DNA of 8,997 bases, from contig CALBSK010000021.1 of assembly GCA_937967795.1 (NCBI GenBank), positions 1 to 8,997 on the forward strand, in the 5' to 3' direction. A program made the position numbers and the translations under genes. Below the pieces are notes generated by a model. That model made no database searches. It saw nothing but the letters and a program-made list of their open reading frames with translations, and had not been told where the DNA came from. Positions 6,651 through 8,997 of this stretch are shown piece by piece. Positions within the stretch are counted from its first letter, which is position 1, and each line of letters begins with the position of its first letter. This DNA comes from an uncultured Alphaproteobacteria bacterium. Its GTDB lineage: Bacteria > Pseudomonadota > Alphaproteobacteria > UBA9655.

Positions 6651-7481
6651 TTAATACATACCCAGTTTTTTTGCTCCTCGTTGATATTTAATGTCGTAAA
6701 TGACCTTTGTTTGGAAGGTCTCAATTAAAGAATTGACCATATAATTTATGAGTTCGATGACCCTGGGATCATTTGATATTTCTTGAGATATTCGAGGATA
6801 AATGGAAATTTCAACTTCTCTAAATTTTTTCTTGTTCTTACCCTGCTTATCCTTTCTGTAGTCCATTACTTCAGATCGATCGATTGAACAACGGAGCACA
6901 TCCATATCATCAATCCGGACAAAAAAAGTTGACCTATTCCCAAACAAAACCATAGCGGGTAACAAATTTTTGGCCGAAATATTGAATGCTTGCTTTAAGA
7001 ATATACCCGGATGATCAACATCTGTACGGCTCAGTAATTCCTTTACAATTGATATAGCTTCATCGGAATAAGGCGCTTTTTGAATGGTTGCTTTCTTCTC
7101 TCCTTCAAATACATGTCGTCTATCCAGCCTATTCCCATGCTCATCTTCCGGCATTTTGAAGGCACAAAATGCATGAGTTCTTACATTACAGGAGGTTCGC
7201 AAAAGCGCTCCAGTAGGAAGTAACGTGTAGTCTTCTGTATCGTAGTAAACAGCTGTATTTAAGGGGGGTGTTTCTCGTACCCCTTCTTTCTCAAGGAAGG
7301 TTGTTCTAGGAATAACTTGGGAGGTTAATGCACCCACCTTATCGAGCCATTCGAAGTATGCTTCATCGGAGACCTCATCCATATCCACTTTGACAGCCAA
7401 TTGGTTGAAAATGTTATAACCTTCATTAATTTTAAAAATTGGATTGTTGGGATTCCCTGTATTCATTTGTAAATTTTTCAT
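6651..7481 (-). CDS. CYTH-like (triphosphate tunnel) protein with degenerate ExExK motif
   Basis: CYTH proteins hydrolyse or cyclise triphosphates such as PPPi, ThTP or ATP inside a beta-tunnel; VTC polyphosphate polymerases share the fold. This 276-aa protein shows the central pattern AVYYDTEDYTLLPTGALLR (77-95), equal to the family's YYDTPDxxLxxxGxxLR. Later come VFEGEKKATIQK (124-135), a strand with DDMDVLRCSIDRSEV (191-205), the acidic strand REVEISIYPR (221-230) with E222 and E224, and a closing basic segment KYQRGAKKLGMY. The first-strand ExExK is not intact: NQLAVKVDM (26-34) keeps only the Lys, with Gln and Ala at the acidic positions. It may therefore bind rather than cleave, or have altered metal use. 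Its ATG overlaps the previous stop as ATGA, and AGGAGA (7488-7493) stands 6 bases upstream, so it is coupled to the cupin-like gene. Assignment to CYTH rests on pattern, not on a search. Confidence 0.65.
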   Translation of the reverse strand: MKNLQMNTGNPNNPIFKINEGYNIFNQLAVKVDMDEVSDEAYFEWLDKVGALTSQVIPRTTFLEKEGVRETPPLNTAVYYDTEDYTLLPTGALLRTSCNVRTHAFCAFKMPEDEHGNRLDRRHVFEGEKKATIQKAPYSDEAISIVKELLSRTDVDHPGIFLKQAFNISAKNLLPAMVLFGNRSTFFVRIDDMDVLRCSIDRSEVMDYRKDKQGKNKKKFREVEISIYPRISQEISNDPRVIELINYMVNSLIETFQTKVIYDIKYQRGAKKLGMY

Positions 7482-8227
7482 GCGTATTCTCCTAATATTT
7501 TTGTAAGTTTTCCTTTTAATTGATCAGGTTGCATCATTGGAACGTTGCTATTAATGCCACGGTCAGGATAAAACGTGTTATATGTATTCGTATATTCCCG
7601 TTCTCTTGGACCTCTGAGGACAAATGTGCAAAGATTTGTCCCGCTTTGAGGTAACAAAATTCTATGGATAGTATCAAACTTAAGGTAATAGGTTTCCCCT
7701 TGGGGTTTGATGACTTCTTCGATTTTATTAAGTTGCGCTTTCTCTTGAAAAGAGCACGTATGGATGTTTCCTGTTGTGGAAGGTCGATAAATATATTTGT
7801 TAAATGTTTTTCTTTCGATAGAAAAGGGCTTCGCTTCCGAAAAATTTTCTGCAATCAAATTACCTCGGAGAATGTGTGACCAAAAACTAAACCTATGGTT
7901 GTGTATGAGTTCTTCATCGGGAATGTCTTTTCCGTAATTGCAATTCCACGAGTGCAAGGTTAACCGGAATCCTTGTGGGTCCTTATTGTCTACCAAAACG
8001 ATTTTATCAAAGTGATTCACATGTTCGTACGATCTTGCGGCAATTGCCTCAAGAGTTTTGTTATCATTGAGTATCTCTTTAATGATTTGCGTTGGAATAT
8101 TCCTTTTGGCGAGAGCTTTAATATAATCAAGATGTTCGCTGATAACATTTTGATTGTGGACATTACGTGAAAGACTTGTAAGTTCCTCCTCAATAGTTTC
8201 TAAATTTTTTTTTTGTTGGTTAAACAT
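7478..8227 (-). CDS. Cupin-like putative metalloprotein, first gene of the operon
   Basis: I do not recognise a named family, but the protein looks like a cupin in the style of cysteine-dioxygenase relatives. Residues 85-123 read GFRLTLHSW, then LIHNHRFSFWSHILRGNL, giving an HxH pair (H109, H111) followed by a strand-turn ILRGNL. Late in the barrel, YYLKFDTIHRILLP (180-193) supplies a third His (H188). HxH plus a distant His is the usual cupin iron site. Residues 1-75 are helical and polar without a signal peptide, so the protein is cytoplasmic. The C-terminal ~50 residues are a Tyr/Asn/Pro-rich tail. It starts at 8227 after GGAGA, 8 bases upstream, behind a plausible promoter (8257-8285), and leads the five-gene phosphate-chemistry operon. 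An A10 tract lies at codons 4-8. Oxygenase, isomerase or sensor roles are all possible. Confidence 0.75.
   Translation of the reverse strand: MFNQQKKNLETIEEELTSLSRNVHNQNVISEHLDYIKALAKRNIPTQIIKEILNDNKTLEAIAARSYEHVNHFDKIVLVDNKDPQGFRLTLHSWNCNYGKDIPDEELIHNHRFSFWSHILRGNLIAENFSEAKPFSIERKTFNKYIYRPSTTGNIHTCSFQEKAQLNKIEEVIKPQGETYYLKFDTIHRILLPQSGTNLCTFVLRGPREREYTNTYNTFYPDRGINSNVPMMQPDQLKGKLTKILGEYA
7488..7493 (-). promoter_or_regulatory. Strong ribosome binding site of the operon CYTH-like gene
   Basis: AGGAGA on the minus strand lies six bases before the ATG at 7479-7481 and inside the end of the cupin-like gene, whose stop overlaps this start by 4 bases. The arrangement favours coupled translation, with re-initiation at a strong site. 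Confidence 0.75.
8205..8214 (-). repeat. A10 homopolymer at the start of the operon's first gene
   Basis: Ten consecutive A on the coding (minus) strand span codons 4-8 (Gln-Gln-Lys-Lys-Asn) of the cupin-like gene, only about 13 bases after its ATG. It is a potential site of replication or transcription slippage. Confidence 0.9.
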
Positions 8228-8256
8228 AGCCTATCTCCGATGTTAACAATTTCAAT

Positions 8257-8285
8257 AAGATATAAATTTATCTCCTTTTTTACAA
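8257..8285 (-). promoter_or_regulatory. Sigma70-like promoter of the cupin/CYTH/NDPK-like/apaH operon
   Basis: On the minus strand: TTGTAA (8280-8285), a 17-base spacer, and TATCTT (8257-8262). It is followed by a leader of about 25 bases to the ATG at 8227 that contains the GGAGA ribosome binding site. Spacing is ideal and both boxes are fair matches. Confidence 0.5.
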
Positions 8286-8384
8286 GAAATATTTAGATAA
8301 ATTAGATTTATTAAAGATTATTCTATTCAGTCTTTTGCTCAATATCTTATAGATTATTAAGAATTTTTGTGGTGTGGAGAGTCT

Positions 8385-8413
8385 TTGAAAGATATATGTT
8401 TAAATGTTATTAT
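8385..8413 (+). promoter_or_regulatory. Sigma70-like promoter of the small CYTH gene
   Basis: TTGAAA (8385-8390), a 17-base spacer, and TATTAT (8408-8413). Transcription would begin near 8420, only about 5 bases before the ATG at 8425 but about 17 before the ATG at 8437, which supports the downstream start. Confidence 0.6.
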
Positions 8414-8426
8414 AGCTTGTTAAGAT

Positions 8427-8431
8427 GGAGA
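8427..8431 (+). promoter_or_regulatory. Ribosome binding site that decides the small CYTH gene start
   Basis: GGAGA stands five bases before the ATG at 8437. The upstream in-frame ATG at 8425 has no Shine-Dalgarno sequence and itself contributes to this GGAGA. Confidence 0.6.
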
Positions 8432-8436
8432 AATAT

Positions 8437-8916
8437 ATGGAAATTGAACGTAAGTTTCTTACTCAAACCCCGCTACCTTCTCTTAAAGCAGGGAAGAAGA
8501 TTACCCAAGCTTATATCTTCTTAATGGATCAAAAAGAAATGAGGGTCAGAATCTGCGATGAAGTAAGTACTCTATCCATCAAAATAAGTTTAGGCGATAT
8601 GAGCCGAGAAGACTTTGAATTTTCCATACCCCTAACTGAGGCACTTAAGCTTATTGATATAGGAAGTACACACCCTCCGATAGAGAAAATGCGGTATGAT
8701 ATATATTACGAAGGAATGAAATGGGAAGTTGATGTCTTTGAAGAAACTAACAAAGGACTAATCCTTGCAGAGATTGAGTTAGATTCCGAAGGTCAAGTGT
8801 TCAGCAAGCCTCCTTGGGTAGGTGAGGAAGTGACTTTTGATAAAAGATATTACAACTCCTACTTATATCAGACCCCTTATCAACAATGGAGCGGTATTAA
8901 AAACGAGTTAATGTAG
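8437..8916 (+). CDS. Canonical CYTH-domain protein (inorganic triphosphatase/adenylate-cyclase fold)
   Basis: A small cytoplasmic triphosphate tunnel enzyme, most likely a metal-dependent triphosphatase acting on PPPi or an organic triphosphate; some relatives are class IV adenylate cyclases. Starting at 8437 it has 159 aa, the size of well-studied single-domain bacterial members such as the Nitrosomonas europaea enzyme, and begins MEIERKFL with an intact ExExK (E2, E4, K6). Further signatures are MRVRI (35-39), STLSIKIS (44-51), REDFEFSI (57-64, the RxExE element with Asp at the middle position), MRYDIYYEG (85-93), WEVDVFEETNKGL (96-108), AEIELDSE (111-118) and WVGEEVTFDKRYYNSYL (127-143). 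All expected tunnel residues appear to be present. It has its own promoter and is divergent from the operon carrying the degenerate CYTH-like protein. It ends six bases before a possible convergent gene. Confidence 0.92.
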   Translation: MEIERKFLTQTPLPSLKAGKKITQAYIFLMDQKEMRVRICDEVSTLSIKISLGDMSREDFEFSIPLTEALKLIDIGSTHPPIEKMRYDIYYEGMKWEVDVFEETNKGLILAEIELDSEGQVFSKPPWVGEEVTFDKRYYNSYLYQTPYQQWSGIKNELM

Positions 8917-8922
8917 GGTCCT

Positions 8923-8997
8923 TCATAGAAAATAATTAGGATAACTGCTTATCCCCTTTACTCCAGTAAAAGCTAAAAATTCAACCAATTTAGGTGA
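8923..8997 (-). CDS. Possible C-terminal fragment of a minus-strand gene entering from the right edge
   Basis: From the window edge the minus-strand frame is open for 24 codons to a TGA at 8923-8925, reading SPKLVEFLAFTGVKG and then ISSYPNYFL. The amino-acid mix is protein-like and the stop would lie 6 bases from the CYTH stop, a natural convergent arrangement. The stretch is too short to identify and may be a chance frame in AT-rich DNA. Confidence 0.3.
   Translation of the reverse strand, partial: SPKLVEFLAFTGVKGISSYPNYFL

Larger units (their letters stand above)
8228..8436. other. Divergent intergenic regulatory region between the operon and the CYTH gene
   Basis: About 209 very A/T-rich bases carry outward-facing promoters for both neighbours (see the two promoter entries). 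Between them lie repeated AGAT-starting motifs (8295, 8304, 8315, 8351, including AGATTATT twice at 8315-8322 and 8351-8358) and the perfect 10-base palindrome ATAAATTTAT (8262-8271), which overlaps the operon promoter spacer. The AGAT steps of 9 and 11 bases could be a regulator array, but base composition alone produces such words readily. No small gene or RNA gene is evident. Confidence 0.5.

Noticed and set aside
8295..8358. Repeated AGAT-type words in the divergent intergenic region as a CRISPR-like or regulator array.
   Set aside because: Units are short (4-8 bases), irregularly spaced and expected by chance in such A/T-rich DNA; noted only as possible operator material.
8939..8954. Hairpin GGATAA-CTGC-TTATCC after the small CYTH gene as a transcription terminator.
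   Set aside because: The stem is only 6 bp and AT-rich, no T tract follows on either strand, and it may lie inside a minus-strand coding fragment.

Overview
The window looks like a piece of an AT-rich bacterial chromosome from a host-associated, probably intracellular, lineage. The lifestyle cues are a secreted coiled-coil/leucine-rich-repeat protein, a secreted endonuclease/exonuclease/phosphatase-fold enzyme, and long A/T homopolymers inside genes. I lean towards an alphaproteobacterial endosymbiont of the Holosporales/Paracaedibacter type, or a Legionella- or Chlamydia-like intracellular bacterium. That placement is inference from gene style; the window holds no rRNA, tRNA or other taxonomic marker.

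Left edge (1-595, minus): the first 198 codons of a gene that runs off the window, encoding a coiled-coil protein with one membrane segment. Its DNA is clearly less AT-rich than the next gene. About 360 bases without a convincing gene follow (596-956); they hold a promoter for the left gene and a few short symmetrical or repeated motifs.

Plus-strand pair (963-3106): a signal-peptide protein with a charged coiled coil and four ribonuclease-inhibitor-type LRRs, then a secreted EEP-fold phosphodiesterase/nuclease with a complete catalytic set. Both look exported and could act on a host or the environment.

Minus-strand block (8227 down to 3042): six genes in one direction. In transcription order they encode a cupin-like putative metalloprotein, a CYTH-like protein with a degraded first motif, a histidine-phosphatase-superfamily protein, an expanded nucleoside-diphosphate-kinase-like protein, ApaH (diadenosine tetraphosphatase), and a Kef/CPA2-type cation:proton antiporter. 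The first five have gaps of -4, 23, 3 and 1 bases, so they are almost certainly one operon. The antiporter follows after 45 bases and may be its last gene. The antiporter overlaps the EEP gene tail-to-tail by 65 bases.

Right end (8437-8916, plus): a small, canonical CYTH triphosphatase-type protein with its own good promoter, divergent from the operon. A possible C-terminal fragment of another minus-strand gene touches the right edge.

The striking theme is phosphoanhydride chemistry. Two CYTH-fold proteins, an NDPK-like protein, a histidine phosphatase and ApaH lie within 4.6 kb, together with a cupin of unknown substrate. Several are off-consensus: ApaH has GNYD in place of GNHD, the operon CYTH lacks the acidic residues of ExExK, and the NDPK-like protein carries an insertion of roughly 90 residues. 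This could be an undescribed nucleotide or triphosphate-metabolite cassette, or a set of enzymes drifting in a reduced genome.
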